This document shows, in pieces, positions 34,760 to 44,735 of a stretch of DNA of 64,000 bases. Both the position numbers and the translations under genes were made by a program. The notes below the pieces were generated by a model. That model did no database searches. It had not been told where the DNA came from and saw only the letters and a program-made list of their open reading frames with translations. This DNA comes from Actinomadura formosensis NBRC 14204. GTDB lineage: Bacteria; Actinomycetota; Actinomycetes; Streptosporangiales; Streptosporangiaceae. The first letter of the stretch is position 1. The number at the start of each line of letters is the position of its first letter. The DNA is taken from positions 1-64,000 of the forward strand of contig NZ_BCQQ01000012.1 of NCBI RefSeq assembly GCF_001552155.1. The letters run 5' to 3'.

Positions 34760-35917
34760 ATGCGGATAGGAATCGTCTGCCCGTACACCTGGAACGTCCC
34801 AGGGGGCGTCCAGCAGCACATCGGCGACCTCGCCGAGGCGCTGATCGGGCTCGGCCACGACGTGTCGGTGATCACCCCCGCGGACGACGACGCCGAGCTG
34901 CCGCCCTACGTGGTGTCGGCCGGCCGCGCCGTCCCCGTCCCCTACAACGGCTCGGTGGCCCGGCTGGCGTTCGGGTTCCTGTCGGCCGGGCGGGTGCGCC
35001 GCTGGATCCGCGAGGGCGGGTTCGACGTCCTGCACGTCCACGAGCCCGCCGCGCCCTCGCTCGGCCTGCTCGCGTGCTGGGCGGCGGACGGGCCCATCGT
35101 CGGCACCTTCCACGCGTCCTATGAGAAGTCGCGGGCGCTGTCGGTGACCGCGCCGATCCTGCAGAGCGCGCTGGAGAAGATCACCGGCCGGATCGCGGTG
35201 TCGGAGGCCGCCCGCACCACGCTCGTCGAGCACCTCGGCGGCGATGCCGTGCTGATCCCCAACGGCGTCGCGACCGAGCGGTACGCGATGGCCGAGCCGC
35301 TGCCCGGCTGGCGCGGGCGCGGCGAGTCGGCGTGCGGCGACGGGGGAACGCTCGGCTTCCTCGGCCGGATGGACGAGCCCCGCAAGGGCCTGCAGGTGCT
35401 GCTGCGCGCGTTCGAGATCCTCGGCCGCGGCCGGCCCGCGCTGCGGCTGCTGATCGCCGGGCCCGGCGACGCCGACGACGTACTCGCCCGGGTCCCGCCG
35501 GAGCTGCGCGACCGCGTCGTCGTCCTCGGCCTGGTCAGCGAGGAGGACAAGATCCGCGCCTACCACTCGGTGGACGTGTTCGTCGCGCCCAACCTCGGCG
35601 GCGAGAGCTTCGGCATCGTTCTCGCCGAGGCGATGTCGGCGGGCGCACCCATTCTGGCCAGCGACATCGAGGCGTTCGACCGGGTCCTGTTCGGCGGTCG
35701 GGCCGGGGCGCTGTTCCCCACCGGCGACCATGAGGCGCTCGCGAGGGCGGCCGGCGAACTGCTGGACGACCCGGCGCGGCGCAAGCAGCTGTCGGTGGAG
35801 GCCCGCGCCGCGGTCCGCGCCTACGACTGGGCGTCGGTGGCCCGCGACGTGCTGCGGGTCTACGAGACCGTCACGGGCGGCGGCGCCGGCGTCGTCGAGT
35901 CCGGCGCCGGGGTCTAG
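34760..35917 (+). CDS. pimA: GDP-mannose:phosphatidylinositol alpha-mannosyltransferase, GT4
   Basis: A 385-residue GT-B glycosyltransferase. The N-terminus MRIGIVCPYTWNVPGGVQQH has the GGVQ acceptor loop of PimA, and the C-terminal domain has GRMDEPRKGLQVLLRAF with the E-x7-E motif in NLGGESFGIVLAEAMSAG. It transfers the first mannose from GDP-mannose to phosphatidylinositol at the inner leaflet. Length and motifs match mycobacterial PimA, and its neighbours encode the preceding and following steps. It ends 11 bp before a small membrane protein gene, also as in related genomes. Confidence 0.94.
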   Translation: MRIGIVCPYTWNVPGGVQQHIGDLAEALIGLGHDVSVITPADDDAELPPYVVSAGRAVPVPYNGSVARLAFGFLSAGRVRRWIREGGFDVLHVHEPAAPSLGLLACWAADGPIVGTFHASYEKSRALSVTAPILQSALEKITGRIAVSEAARTTLVEHLGGDAVLIPNGVATERYAMAEPLPGWRGRGESACGDGGTLGFLGRMDEPRKGLQVLLRAFEILGRGRPALRLLIAGPGDADDVLARVPPELRDRVVVLGLVSEEDKIRAYHSVDVFVAPNLGGESFGIVLAEAMSAGAPILASDIEAFDRVLFGGRAGALFPTGDHEALARAAGELLDDPARRKQLSVEARAAVRAYDWASVARDVLRVYETVTGGGAGVVESGAGV

Positions 35918-35928
35918 GAGCGCACCGG

Positions 35929-36489
35929 ATGTCCTACGACTGGATCATCGACGTCCTGTTCTGGATCGCCGTCGTCTTCCTGATCGGCGTGTACGTGTCG
36001 TGGCGCGCGACCCGGCTGGACCGGCTGCACGTCCGCGTCGAGACGGCCCGCGCGGCGCTGGACGCCGCGCTCGTCCGGCGGGCCGCCGCCGCGCTGGAGC
36101 TGGCCGCGTCCCGGCTGCTGGACCCGGCGGCCAGCCTGGTGCTGGCGACCGCCGCGCACGAGGCGCGCACCGCCGACGCCGAGCGCCGCGAGTTCGCCGA
36201 GAGCGACCTGTCCCGGGCGCTGCGCGCCGTCGTCGACCAGCCCGGGTTCGTCGGCACCCTCGCCGCCAAGGGCGCGGGCGACGGCTCCGAGGTGCTGGAC
36301 GAGATGGCCTCCGCCGCCGCGAAGGTCGCCTACGCCCGCCGCTTCTACAACGACGCCGTCTCCCAGGCCCGGATCGCGCGCCGCAAGCTGCTCATCCGTG
36401 TCCTGCCGCTCGCCGGGCGCGCCCCGCTGCCGGACTTCTTCGAGATCGACGACGACCCGCCCGCCCGCCGCGAGATTGATCACATTTAG
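35929..36489 (+). CDS. Small membrane-anchored helical protein downstream of pimA
   Basis: A 186-residue protein. One N-terminal membrane segment (IIDVLFWIAVVFLIGVYVSW, residues 5-24) is followed by a long helical cytoplasmic region rich in Ala, Arg and Glu (RVETARAALDAALVRRAAAA). This arrangement and FYNDAVSQARIARRK resemble LemA-type helical bundles. Mycobacteria also have a membrane protein at this position after pimA, there fused to a Nudix domain that is absent here. Function unknown; conserved placement suggests a link to PIM lipid synthesis. ATG 35929 follows GGAGCGCACCGG. Confidence 0.8.
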   Translation: MSYDWIIDVLFWIAVVFLIGVYVSWRATRLDRLHVRVETARAALDAALVRRAAAALELAASRLLDPAASLVLATAAHEARTADAERREFAESDLSRALRAVVDQPGFVGTLAAKGAGDGSEVLDEMASAAAKVAYARRFYNDAVSQARIARRKLLIRVLPLAGRAPLPDFFEIDDDPPARREIDHI

Positions 36490-36572
36490 GACGCGGCTCT
36501 GTATCGCCGGACCGGCGGGCACGTCCGATCACGTTCGCTACCCTCTGGCAGACCGTCCAAGGGAGGTACATC

Positions 36573-37607
36573 GTGCGGTCCGCATGGGACACCACCGTCC
36601 GGGGCCGGGCGGCCGCGTGGCTCGGCGTCCTCGTCGTCGGGTCCGCCGTCCTGCCCGCCTGCTCGGACTCCGGCGCGAAGAGCGCGCCGCCGCCGAGCGG
36701 CACGGGGACGCCGCAGCCCAGTGAGACCCCCGGGCCGGCGACGCACCCGTTCAACGGCGGGACGAAGGGGCTGGACAATCCCGTCCTCGCGGTCAAGATC
36801 GAGAACACCCGGCCGGCGCTGCCGCAGAGCGGGGTGAAGTCCGCCGACATCGTCTATGTCGAGCAGGTCGAGGGCGGCGAGACCCGGCTGATGGCGATCT
36901 ACTCGTCCCGGCTGCCGAAGCGGGTCGGGCCGGTCCGCAGCGCCCGCATCTCCGACCTGCACATCCTGCCGCAGTTCGGCCGCCCCGCCTTCGCGTTCTC
37001 CGGCGTCCAGAGCAAGATGAAGAAGTACATCCGCAAGGCGCCGCTGTACGACATCTCCCAGGAGAACGCGGGCGGTGCCTACGTCAGGTCCGGCGCCAGG
37101 CACATTCCCTACAACCTGTACGCCGACCCGAAGAACCTGCTCAAGCGGGCGCCGAAGGCCGCGAAGCCGCGCGACATCGGCTTCCGCTTCGGGGACGCCC
37201 CGGACGGCGGCACGCCCACCAGGTCCTTCACCGCCCGATGGCCGGCCGCGACCATGGGCTTTACCTGGTCGGCGAAGGAGAAGCGGTGGCTCGCCAGCTG
37301 GGGCGGGCGTCCCGACCTCGCCGCCGAGGGCGGGCGGCTCGGCGGGCGGACGGTCGTCGTCCAGTACGCCAAGACCACCCGCTCGAAGTTCCACGACTTC
37401 CTCGGCAGTTACACGCCGCTGATCCACACCACCGGAACCGGGCGGGCGCTCGTCCTGCGCGACGGGAAGTCCTACAAGGCCAGGTGGTCGCGGCCGTCCG
37501 AGGACAAGGGGACCGCCTTCACCACCGCCGACGGCAAGCCGATGACCTTCGCGCCGGGGCAGGTCTGGGTCCTGCTCGTCAACGACGGCAAGCCCTACAC
37601 GCCCTGA
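36573..37607 (+). CDS. DUF3048 domain lipoprotein (YerB-like)
   Basis: A 344-residue lipoprotein. The signal peptide ends in VGSAVLPACSD, a good lipobox with Cys at about 30, followed by a Ser/Pro/Gly linker. The DUF3048 domain contains VKIENTRPALPQSGV, VEQVEGGETRLMAIYSS and RVGPVRSARISDLHIL, and the C-terminal DUF3048_C half includes FTTADGKPMTFAPGQVWVLL. Members are cell-surface proteins of unknown function. GTG 36573 follows AAGGGAGGT. It stands alone between the PIM genes and pdxS. Confidence 0.9.
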   Translation: MRSAWDTTVRGRAAAWLGVLVVGSAVLPACSDSGAKSAPPPSGTGTPQPSETPGPATHPFNGGTKGLDNPVLAVKIENTRPALPQSGVKSADIVYVEQVEGGETRLMAIYSSRLPKRVGPVRSARISDLHILPQFGRPAFAFSGVQSKMKKYIRKAPLYDISQENAGGAYVRSGARHIPYNLYADPKNLLKRAPKAAKPRDIGFRFGDAPDGGTPTRSFTARWPAATMGFTWSAKEKRWLASWGGRPDLAAEGGRLGGRTVVVQYAKTTRSKFHDFLGSYTPLIHTTGTGRALVLRDGKSYKARWSRPSEDKGTAFTTADGKPMTFAPGQVWVLLVNDGKPYTP

Positions 37608-37768
37608 GCGGCGCGTGCCGGACGAGCCGCAGGCGGCCACTTCGGCGGACCGGCGGTCACTCCGTAAGCGGCGGAGGCCGCGCGTTGACACTCTGCCGGG
37701 TCCAGAGGGCGCCCGAACAGGCAATATCATGGAAACGACTCTGTCGTCCGTCCACGTGAGGAATGCCC

Positions 37769-38686
37769 GTGTCCACTTCCACTCCCGCCACCGACAACCC
37801 TGCGCCGGAGACCGGGACCGCCCGTGTCAAGCGCGGCATGGCGGAGATGCTCAAGGGCGGCGTGATCATGGACGTCGTCACGCCCGAGCAGGCGAAGATC
37901 GCCGAAGACGCGGGCGCGGTCGCCGTCATGGCACTGGAGCGGGTGCCCGCCGACATCCGCGTCGAGGGCGGCATCTCCCGGATGAGCGACCCCGACATGA
38001 TCGACGGGATCATCAACGCGGTCTCCATCCCGGTCATGGCCAAGGCCCGCATCGGCCACTTCGTCGAGGCGCAGGTGCTGCAGGCCCTCGGCGTCGACTA
38101 CATCGACGAGTCCGAGGTGCTCACCCCGGCCGACTACGAGAACCACATCGACAAGTGGGCGTTCACCGTCCCGTTCGTGTGCGGCGCCACCAGCCTCGGC
38201 GAGGCGCTGCGCCGCATCACCGAGGGCGCGGCGATGATCCGCTCCAAGGGCGAGGCCGGCACCGGGGACGTGTCCAACGCCACCACCCACATGCGCAAGA
38301 TCCGGCAGGAGATCCGCCGGCTCCAGTCGCTGCCCGAGGACGAGCTGTACGTCGCGGCCAAGGACCTGCAGGCCCCCTACGAGCTGGTCAAGGAGGTCGC
38401 GCAGGCCGGCAGGCTGCCCGTCGTGCTGTTCACCGCCGGCGGCATCGCCACCCCCGCCGACGCCGCCATGATGATGCAGCTCGGCGCCGAGGGCGTCTTC
38501 GTCGGCTCCGGCATCTTCAAGTCCGGCAACCCGGCCCAGCGCGCCGAGGCCATCGTGAAGGCCACCACCTTCCACGACGACCCCGACGTGATCGCCAAGG
38601 TGTCCCGCGGGCTCGGCGAGGCCATGGTCGGCATCAACGCCGCCTCCCTCGGCGAGGACCAGAAGTTCGCGGGCCGCGGCTGGTGA
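37769..38686 (+). CDS. pdxS: Pyridoxal 5'-phosphate synthase, lyase subunit PdxS
   Basis: A 305-residue (beta/alpha)8 enzyme. [20 protein letters not shown], the active-site segment [56 protein letters not shown] and [13 protein letters not shown] are all typical. It assembles PLP from ribose 5-phosphate, glyceraldehyde 3-phosphate and ammonia from PdxT. GTG 37769 is preferred to ATG 37763 because GTGAGGA lies at the right distance only for the GTG. pdxT is 0.9 kb downstream, separated by a DUF6928-like gene. The ~160-bp region upstream has a TTGACA but no matching -10 at normal spacing. Confidence 0.97.
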   Translation: MSTSTPATDNPAPETGTARVKRGMAEMLKGGVIMDVVTPEQAKIAEDAGAVAVMALERVPADIRVEGGISRMSDPDMIDGIINAVSIPVMAKARIGHFVEAQVLQALGVDYIDESEVLTPADYENHIDKWAFTVPFVCGATSLGEALRRITEGAAMIRSKGEAGTGDVSNATTHMRKIRQEIRRLQSLPEDELYVAAKDLQAPYELVKEVAQAGRLPVVLFTAGGIATPADAAMMMQLGAEGVFVGSGIFKSGNPAQRAEAIVKATTFHDDPDVIAKVSRGLGEAMVGINAASLGEDQKFAGRGW

Positions 38687-38771
38687 GCCGATCCGGGCCC
38701 CGGGCTCCACATGGCGCCCTGGCAGGGTTAACCTGGCGGCGCGGCCGGTGAACAAGGCGGTTCCCGAGGGG

Positions 38772-38789
38772 CTGGGGGCATCCCCCCAG
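38772..38789. repeat. Short palindrome CTGGGGG-catc-CCCCCAG
   Basis: Seven perfect pairs around CATC in the gap between pdxS and the DUF6928-like gene. Its GGCTGGGGGC arm recurs in the insertion within the acyl-CoA dehydrogenase gene, hinting at a small dispersed repeat family. It could also act as a weak terminator for pdxS. Confidence 0.45.
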
Positions 38790-38849
38790 AATGAGGCGAT
38801 ACCCGTGGGCGGTCCCCTTGGGCTGTGCCCGGCCGCGGGAGGGGAGAGC

Positions 38850-39464
38850 ATGGCTTGGTCGGTCGCGCTGGCGTGCGCGAGCGCGGGTGAACCCACCGAG
38901 GTGTTCCGGCCGGGCCTGGTGCCCGATCCGGACGCCGCCGCGGCGATCGCGCGCGGCCTCTACCCCGCCGACACCCTGACCGAGACCGGGGACACGGTCC
39001 TGGACTTCGCGCTCTGGCCGTACGAGGACGAGTTGTTCGTCGGGGCGTTCGAGCGGGCGCTGCTGCTGTGCGACCGGCGGCTGTTCTGCCTGGACGACGA
39101 CGCGCGCCGGATCGCCGACACCGCCGCGGCCGCGCTGCCGGACTCGCACTGCGGCGTGCTCGTCCTGCACACCGTGATCCGCGGCTGCTGGTTCCGCTGG
39201 TACGAGTCGGGCAGGCTGCTCCGCGACGTGTTCGTCACGGCCGAGGACGGCGTCGTCGTCGACCAGGGCGAGCGGCTGCCCGCCGAGCGGCCGTTCTGGC
39301 GCGCCATCGACGCGGGCGCGCCGGACGTCCCGCTGCCGTTCGACCCGGAGGAGTTCGGGCTCGCGCTCGCCGAGGCGCACATGTTCGGCCGCGGTATCGC
39401 CGACCGCGGCGAGGACGGCTTCCTGCCGCTGGAGCTTCCCCTCCGCCGCTTCAAACACGCCTGA
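38850..39464 (+). CDS. DUF6928-like uncharacterised protein
   Basis: A 204-residue soluble protein. [20 protein letters not shown] near residues 35-55, [40 protein letters not shown] and [10 protein letters not shown] match a family common in actinomycetes that I place as DUF6928, with unknown function. ATG 38850 follows GGGAGGGGAGAGC, a strong ribosome site. It sits between pdxS and pdxT, but nothing in it suggests a part in vitamin B6 synthesis. In mycobacteria that same interval holds a thioesterase gene, so the slot is variable. Confidence 0.7.
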   Translation: MAWSVALACASAGEPTEVFRPGLVPDPDAAAAIARGLYPADTLTETGDTVLDFALWPYEDELFVGAFERALLLCDRRLFCLDDDARRIADTAAAALPDSHCGVLVLHTVIRGCWFRWYESGRLLRDVFVTAEDGVVVDQGERLPAERPFWRAIDAGAPDVPLPFDPEEFGLALAEAHMFGRGIADRGEDGFLPLELPLRRFKHA

Positions 39465-39588
39465 CCCGCCCGGGGACGGCACGGGGCGGCCCGGGAAGGT
39501 CGGCCACGTCGTGCGGCGTTGTAAGGACCGTCTAGGGTGGAGACGGCTCCCCGGATCCCCGGAAGGCGCATCCCTGGAAGGTTCCCAC

Positions 39589-40206
39589 GTGACCACTGTG
39601 CCGACGATCGGTGTCCTTGCTCTGCAGGGCGACGTGCGTGAGCACGTCCGCGCCTTGGAGGCCGCGGGCGCGCGCACCCTGGCCGTGCGCCGTCCCGACG
39701 AGCTGGAACGCGTCGACGGGCTCGTCCTGCCCGGCGGGGAGTCCACCACGATGTGGCGGCTGGCGCGCTCCTTCGAGCTTCTCGATCCGCTGCGCAAGCG
39801 GATCGAGGCCGGCCTGCCCGCCTACGGCTCCTGCGCGGGCATGATCATGCTGGCGGACCGGATCCGGGGCGGCGTCGCGGGCCAGGAGACCGTCGGCGGG
39901 ATCGACATGACCGTGCGGCGCAACGCGTTCGGCCGGCAGGTCGACTCCTTCGAGGCCGCGATCTCGCTGACCGATATGGGCGACACCCCGTATCACGCCG
40001 TTTTCATCCGCGCCCCCTGGGTGGAGTCCGTCGGCGACGCCGTCGAGATCCTCGGGCGCGCCGAGAGCGGCCCGAACGCCGGTAGGATCGTCGCCGTTCG
40101 TCAGGGACGTCTCATGGCGACCTCGTTCCATCCGGAGTTGACAGGCGATTTCCGCGTGCACCACTACTTCGCCGATCTGGTGCGCCGGACGACAGAGGAG
40201 GAGTGA
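39589..40206 (+). CDS. pdxT: Pyridoxal 5'-phosphate synthase, glutaminase subunit PdxT
   Basis: A 205-residue class I glutaminase. [19 protein letters not shown] starts the protein; [15 protein letters not shown] is the oxyanion region, GSCAGMIML holds the nucleophilic Cys (about residue 83), and [11 protein letters not shown] the His-Glu pair. It releases ammonia from glutamine for PdxS in the 12+12 PLP synthase complex. GTG 39589 follows TGGAAGG. The yebC gene begins 3 bp after its stop, an order shared with mycobacteria. Confidence 0.96.
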   Translation: MTTVPTIGVLALQGDVREHVRALEAAGARTLAVRRPDELERVDGLVLPGGESTTMWRLARSFELLDPLRKRIEAGLPAYGSCAGMIMLADRIRGGVAGQETVGGIDMTVRRNAFGRQVDSFEAAISLTDMGDTPYHAVFIRAPWVESVGDAVEILGRAESGPNAGRIVAVRQGRLMATSFHPELTGDFRVHHYFADLVRRTTEEE

Positions 40207-40209
40207 CAG

Positions 40210-40965
40210 ATGTCCGGCCATTCCAAGTGGGCGACGACCAAGCACAAGAAGGCGGCCCTCGACGCCAAGCGGGGCAAGCTCTTCGCGAAGCTGATCAAGA
40301 ACATCGAGGTGGCGGCCCGCACCGGCGGCGGCGACCCCGAAGCCAACCCCACCCTCTACGACGCCATCTACAAGGCGAAGAAGAACTCCGTCCCCAACGA
40401 CAACATCGAGCGCGCCCGCAAGCGCGGCGCCGGTGAGGAGGCCGGGGGCGCCGACTGGCAGACCATCACCTACGAGGGCTACGCCCCCGGTGGTGTCGCC
40501 GTCCTCATCGAGTGCCTCACCGACAACCGCAACCGGGCCGCCTCGGAGGTCCGTGTCGCCCTCACCCGCAACGGCGGCTCTCTCGCCGACCCGGGCTCGG
40601 TCTCCTACATGTTCAACCGCAAGGGCGTCGTGATCGTCCCCAAGGCGGGCACCAGCGAGGACGACCTGATGATGGCCGTCCTGGACGCCGGCGCCGAGGA
40701 GGTCAACGACCTCGACGGCGACAACTTCGAGGTCGTCAGTGAGGCTGGCGACCTGGTCGCGGTCCGCACCGCCCTGGTGGACGCCGGAATCGACTACGAG
40801 TCGGCCGAGAGCAAGTTCCTGCCGAGCGTCACCGTCCCCCTGGACGAGGAGAACGCCAAAAAGGTCTTCCGCCTCCTGGACGCCCTGGAGGACTCCGACG
40901 ACGTCCAGGAGGTCTACGCGAACTTCGATGTGCCTGACGAGGTCATGGCCGCCATCGACGCCTGA
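40210..40965 (+). CDS. YebC/PmpR family protein
   Basis: A 251-residue protein starting [20 protein letters not shown], the invariant YebC N-terminus. [10 protein letters not shown] and [20 protein letters not shown] follow. The family was long annotated as transcriptional regulators; recent work ties members to ribosomes stalled on polyproline. Location directly before ruvC is typical and does not imply a role in recombination. AGGAGGAGTGACAG precedes the ATG and overlaps the pdxT end. A GC-rich hairpin at 40985-41015 probably ends the transcript. Confidence 0.95.
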   Translation: MSGHSKWATTKHKKAALDAKRGKLFAKLIKNIEVAARTGGGDPEANPTLYDAIYKAKKNSVPNDNIERARKRGAGEEAGGADWQTITYEGYAPGGVAVLIECLTDNRNRAASEVRVALTRNGGSLADPGSVSYMFNRKGVVIVPKAGTSEDDLMMAVLDAGAEEVNDLDGDNFEVVSEAGDLVAVRTALVDAGIDYESAESKFLPSVTVPLDEENAKKVFRLLDALEDSDDVQEVYANFDVPDEVMAAIDA

Positions 40966-40984
40966 GCCGCCGCCGTCGCGTTGT

Positions 40985-41015
40985 CACCGCCGTGTCCCTC
41001 CGGGGCGCGGCGGTG
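40985..41015 (+). terminator. Hairpin terminator after yebC
   Basis: CACCGCCG (40985-40992) pairs with CGGCGGTG (41008-41015), followed by TTCGTGT. An 8-bp GC stem, moderate strength. Confidence 0.45.
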
Positions 41016-41048
41016 TTCGTGTCACCGGCATGGAATACGGTCCTGACC

Positions 41049-42200
41049 ATGGAGATCCGCGCGCTGGCACCCGAAGAGGCCGACACCGTCCGCGACATCC
41101 GGAGCCGTGCGTTCGGCCCGCTGCCGGACGAGCAGTGGCGGCGGCGCATCCAGATCGCCGGGTCGTCGTTCGACGCCGGGCGGCAGTTCGCCGGATTCGA
41201 GGACGGGGAGATCGTCGCCACGGGGGCGCTGCACGAGATGACGCAGTGGTGGCACGGGCGGGCCGTGTCCCTCGCGGGCGTCAGCGCGATCACGGTAGCG
41301 CCGGAGGAGCGCGGCCGGGGGCTCGGCCGCCGGCTGATGACCGACCTGCTGGAGCGGTGCGCCGCGTTCGGGCACCCGCTCGCCATGCTCTATCCCGCCA
41401 CGACGCGGCTCTACCGTTCGCTCGGCTGGGAGCACGCGGGCGCACAGCACCACGTCGAGATCTCCGCCGAGGCGCTGCGCACCGTCGCGGCCGAGCGGGT
41501 CCCCGTCCGCAGGGCCGGGCCGCAGGACGCCGCCGAGGTCGCCGCCGTCATCGGCCGCGCGCACGCCTCCGGCCTCGACTGCGGGCCGGTCGGCTGGACG
41601 GAGCCGAGGTGGCGCGCGGTCCTCGCCGACCGCGACTACTACGTTCACCTGGCGGAGGACGGATTCCTCTCCTACCGGTGGGCGGACGGCAACAACGCCC
41701 TGGAGGTCACCCGGCTCGTCGCGTCCTCGGAGGCCACGCTGAGGGCGCTGTGGGCCATCGTCGGGTCCGGGTCCTCGGTCGCCGAGACCGTCCGGGCGTG
41801 CGTGTCGCCCATGGACCCGGTGCTGTGGATGCTCCGCGAGCGCGAACACGAGAATGTCGAGCGGCGCCAGTGGATGCTGCGGGTGGTGGACGCGCCCGCG
41901 GCGATCGCGGCGCGCGGCTACCCCGAGGGCGTGTCCGCCGGGGTGACGCTGACGATCGACGATCCGCAGCGTCCCTCGAACTCGGGCCACTGGCGGCTGG
42001 AGATCGAGAACGGCGAGGGGCGGCTGGAGCCGTCCGCCGGGACCCCGGACGCCGTCCGCCTCGGGCCGCACGGCCTGGCCGCCCTCTACGCGGGCGTCCC
42101 CGTGCCCACGCTGCGCCGCTCCGGCCTCCTCCAGGGCGGGGACGCCGGCGCCCTGCCGGCCGCCTTCGCGGCGACACCGTTTTCGCTGGATTACTTCTAG
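41049..42200 (+). CDS. Eis-like GNAT N-acetyltransferase
   Basis: A 383-residue protein built like the Eis family. An N-terminal GNAT domain has the acetyl-CoA loop [19 protein letters not shown] (about 83-101), a second degenerate GNAT-like domain follows (about 150-285), and an SCP2-like C-terminal domain ends in FSLDYF with its free carboxyl terminus, the family's catalytic base. Eis enzymes acetylate amines including aminoglycosides; the natural substrate here is unknown. TACGGT at 41036-41041 lies 7 nt before the ATG and there is no ribosome site, so the mRNA is probably leaderless. A short direct repeat spans the stop codon. Confidence 0.88.
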   Translation: MEIRALAPEEADTVRDIRSRAFGPLPDEQWRRRIQIAGSSFDAGRQFAGFEDGEIVATGALHEMTQWWHGRAVSLAGVSAITVAPEERGRGLGRRLMTDLLERCAAFGHPLAMLYPATTRLYRSLGWEHAGAQHHVEISAEALRTVAAERVPVRRAGPQDAAEVAAVIGRAHASGLDCGPVGWTEPRWRAVLADRDYYVHLAEDGFLSYRWADGNNALEVTRLVASSEATLRALWAIVGSGSSVAETVRACVSPMDPVLWMLREREHENVERRQWMLRVVDAPAAIAARGYPEGVSAGVTLTIDDPQRPSNSGHWRLEIENGEGRLEPSAGTPDAVRLGPHGLAALYAGVPVPTLRRSGLLQGGDAGALPAAFAATPFSLDYF

Positions 42201-42221
42201 AGGCCCCGATTACTTCCAGAG
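42189..42221. repeat. 14-bp imperfect direct repeat across the eis-like stop codon
   Basis: GATTACTTCTAGAG (42189-42202, containing the TAG stop) and GATTACTTCCAGAG (42208-42221) match at 13 of 14 positions. It looks like a local duplication of the gene's last codons. Confidence 0.75.
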
Positions 42222-42298
42222 ACACGGGGCCGCGCCCTCCACGCGGCGGCCCCGGATTGGTAGCGTTGACGGCCGAACAGATGATCGAAGGAGTGGCC

Positions 42299-42874
42299 GT
42301 GCGGGTGATGGGGGTGGACCCCGGGCTCACCCGGTGCGGGGTGGGAGTCGTCGAGGGCGCCCCCGGCAAGCGGCTCCACCTGGTGCACGTGTCGGTCGTG
42401 CGGACCGGCGCCGACGAGGACCACGCCCTGCGCCTGATGGGCATCGAGGCGGGCGTCGAGGCGCTGATGGACGAGTTCCGCCCGGACGCCGTCGCCGTCG
42501 AGCGCGTGTTCTCCCAGCACAACGTCCGCACCGTGATGGGGACCGCGCAGGCCGCCGGCATCGCGATGCTGGCGGCGGCCCGCCGCGGGTTGCCCGTTGC
42601 GCTGCACACCCCGAGCGAGGCCAAGGCGGCCGTCACCGGGAACGGACGCGCCGACAAGGCGCAGGTGACCCGGATGGTGACCCGGCTGCTGTCCCTGGAG
42701 ACGGCCCCCAGCCCGGCGGACGCGGCCGACGCGCTCGCGCTGGCCATCTGCCACGTGTGGCGCGGGGGAGCGCAGCAGCGGCTCGCACAGGCGCAGCGGT
42801 CGCGCATCGAGGAGGCGGCCCGCGCCGAACGCGCGCGGCTCGCCGCCCGCAACAGAGGAGGAAGCAGCCAATGA
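42299..42874 (+). CDS. ruvC: Crossover junction endodeoxyribonuclease RuvC
   Basis: A 191-residue Holliday junction resolvase. [18 protein letters not shown] carries the first catalytic Asp, [10 protein letters not shown] the Glu, and [15 protein letters not shown] the final Asp pair. It cuts four-way junctions prepared by RuvAB. GTG 42299 is chosen because GAAGGAG lies 5 nt before it; ATG 42281 would add six residues. The C-terminal ~25 residues are a charged tail common in actinobacteria. The stop overlaps ruvA by ATGA. Confidence 0.96.
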   Translation: MRVMGVDPGLTRCGVGVVEGAPGKRLHLVHVSVVRTGADEDHALRLMGIEAGVEALMDEFRPDAVAVERVFSQHNVRTVMGTAQAAGIAMLAAARRGLPVALHTPSEAKAAVTGNGRADKAQVTRMVTRLLSLETAPSPADAADALALAICHVWRGGAQQRLAQAQRSRIEEAARAERARLAARNRGGSSQ

Positions 42875-43476
42875 TCGCCTTCGTCAGCGGCTGGGTGGCC
42901 GCCGCCGGGCCGGACGGGGCGGTGATCGACGTGCACGGTGTCGGCCTCGCGGTGCAGTGCACGCCCGCCACCCTCGCCGGGCTGCGGGTCGGCGAGCAGG
43001 CGCACGTGCCGACCTCCCTCATCGTCCGCGAGGACTCCCTCACCCTGTTCGGGTTCGCCGACGACGACGAGCGCACGGTGTTCGAGCTGCTGCAGACCGC
43101 GAGCGGCATCGGGCCCCGGCTCGCACTGGCGATGCTGGCGGTCCACACGCCCGATGCACTGCGCCGCGCGGTGGCCGCCGAGGACGTCACCGCGCTCACC
43201 AGGGTCCCCGGCATCGGCAAGAAGGGCGCCCAGCGCATCGTCCTGGAGCTCAGGGACCGCCTCGGCGGCCCGATCGGCGACGGCGCCGGCGAGGTGCGCA
43301 CGCCCGCCCGCGCCGAGGCGTGGCGGGAACAGGTGCAGATGGGCCTGATCAACCTCGGCTGGTCGGCCAAGGACGCCGACGCCGCCGTGGACGCCGTCGC
43401 CGCCGACCTCGACGGCGCCGAGACGCCCCCGGTCGCCGTCCTGCTGAAGTCCGCGCTCAAGAAACTCAGCAAATAA
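42871..43476 (+). CDS. ruvA: Holliday junction DNA helicase subunit RuvA
   Basis: A 201-residue protein with the N-terminal OB fold ([20 protein letters not shown]), tandem helix-hairpin-helix motifs ([19 protein letters not shown] and [19 protein letters not shown]), and a C-terminal RuvB-binding domain ending [14 protein letters not shown]. It holds the junction in a square-planar form and recruits RuvB. AGAGGAGGAAGCAGCCA precedes the ATG. It overlaps ruvC by 4 nt and ruvB by 1 nt (TAATG), so the three are translationally coupled. Confidence 0.96.
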   Translation: MIAFVSGWVAAAGPDGAVIDVHGVGLAVQCTPATLAGLRVGEQAHVPTSLIVREDSLTLFGFADDDERTVFELLQTASGIGPRLALAMLAVHTPDALRRAVAAEDVTALTRVPGIGKKGAQRIVLELRDRLGGPIGDGAGEVRTPARAEAWREQVQMGLINLGWSAKDADAAVDAVAADLDGAETPPVAVLLKSALKKLSK

Positions 43477-44558
43477 TGAGCGGCGGCAACGGCGGCGATG
43501 AATTCGAGCGGCTCGTCTCGGCGGCTGCCGACGGGGTCGAGGAGCAGCGGATCGAGGCCGCGCTGCGGCCGAAGAAGCTGGACGACTTCGTCGGCCAGGA
43601 ACGCGTGCGCGAGCAGCTCTCGCTGGTGCTGCACAGCGCGCTGCGGCGCGGCCGGACGCCCGACCACGTGCTGCTGTCGGGCGGGCCGGGCCTCGGCAAG
43701 ACCACCCTCGCGATGATCATCGCGGCGGAGCTGGGGCAGCCGCTGCGGATCTCCTCCGGGCCCGCGATCGAGCGGGCGGGCGACCTCGCGGCGGTGCTGT
43801 CGACGCTCGCCGAGGGCGAGGTGCTGTTCCTGGACGAGATCCACCGCCTCGCGCGTCCCGCCGAGGAGATGCTCTACATGGCGATGGAGGACTTCCGCGT
43901 CGACGTCGTGGTGGGCAAGGGGCCGGGCGCGACCGCGATCCCGCTGGACATCGCGCCGTTCACCCTGGTCGGGGCGACCACCCGGGCGGGCATGCTGCCC
44001 GGCCCGCTGCGCGACCGGTTCGGTTTCGTCGCGCACATGGACTTCTACGAGCCCGCCGAACTGGAGGTCATCGTCCGGCGGTCGGCGCGGCTGCTGGACG
44101 TGGAGATCGCCGACGACGCCGCCGCCGAGGTCGCCCGGCGCTCCCGCGGCACGCCCCGCATCGCCAACCGGCTGCTGCGCCGCGTCCGCGACTACGCCGA
44201 GGTCCGCGCCGACGGGATCATCACGCAGGAATCGGCGCGGGCGGCCCTCGCGTTGTACGAGGTGGACGAACGGGGACTGGACCGGCTCGACCGATCCGTC
44301 CTGGAGTCGCTGATGCGCAAGTTCGGCGGCGGGCCCGTGGGCCTGTCCACCCTCGCCGTGTCGGTGGGGGAGGAGCCGGAGACCGTGGAGGTCGTCGCCG
44401 AGCCGTTCCTCGTCCGGCAGGGACTGCTGGCGCGGACGCCGCGCGGACGCGTCGCCACCGCCGCCGCGTGGGCGCACCTGGGGCTGCCTCAGCCGCCCAC
44501 GGCGCCGATGGCGGGCACCCTGTTCGACGTGGACGAGGACGCCGCCCCGCCCGAATAG
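43476..44558 (+). CDS. ruvB: Holliday junction branch-migration ATPase RuvB
   Basis: A 360-residue AAA+ motor. [18 protein letters not shown] is Walker [20 protein letters not shown]alker [21 protein letters not shown] sensor I and the arginine finger region, [20 protein letters not shown] sensor II, and a winged-helix C-terminus includes [17 protein letters not shown]. It drives branch migration with RuvA. The start overlaps the ruvA stop by one base. The last ~25 residues after AAWAHLGL are a proline/aspartate tail. A separate promoter precedes the next gene. Confidence 0.97.
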   Translation: MSGGNGGDEFERLVSAAADGVEEQRIEAALRPKKLDDFVGQERVREQLSLVLHSALRRGRTPDHVLLSGGPGLGKTTLAMIIAAELGQPLRISSGPAIERAGDLAAVLSTLAEGEVLFLDEIHRLARPAEEMLYMAMEDFRVDVVVGKGPGATAIPLDIAPFTLVGATTRAGMLPGPLRDRFGFVAHMDFYEPAELEVIVRRSARLLDVEIADDAAAEVARRSRGTPRIANRLLRRVRDYAEVRADGIITQESARAALALYEVDERGLDRLDRSVLESLMRKFGGGPVGLSTLAVSVGEEPETVEVVAEPFLVRQGLLARTPRGRVATAAAWAHLGLPQPPTAPMAGTLFDVDEDAAPPE

Positions 44559-44611
44559 TGATCATCTGATAACGGGTTGGGAACTTCCCGGCGTCGCCGA
44601 TCGTCGCGTCG

Positions 44612-44640
44612 TTGCCGGGGTCTCGCGTACTCTCTAGACT
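44612..44640 (+). promoter_or_regulatory. Sigma-70-type promoter for yajC-secD-secF
   Basis: TTGCCG (44612-44617), a 17-bp spacer, and TAGACT (44635-44640). Both hexamers and spacing fit the vegetative actinobacterial consensus. Transcription would start near 44647, about 90 nt before yajC. Confidence 0.65.
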
Positions 44641-44735
44641 CCGGGACTTGGTTCACCGTCTCCAGCCGGCGGTCCCCGTGGACGTGACCGATCCGGTCAC
44701 AGGCTGGTAATCGACATCGGAAGGATGCCCCGGTA

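Noticed and set aside
37685..37690. Consensus TTGACA upstream of pdxS as a -35 box
   Set aside because: No -10-like hexamer lies 16-19 bp downstream; the nearest AT-rich candidate is over 30 bp away.
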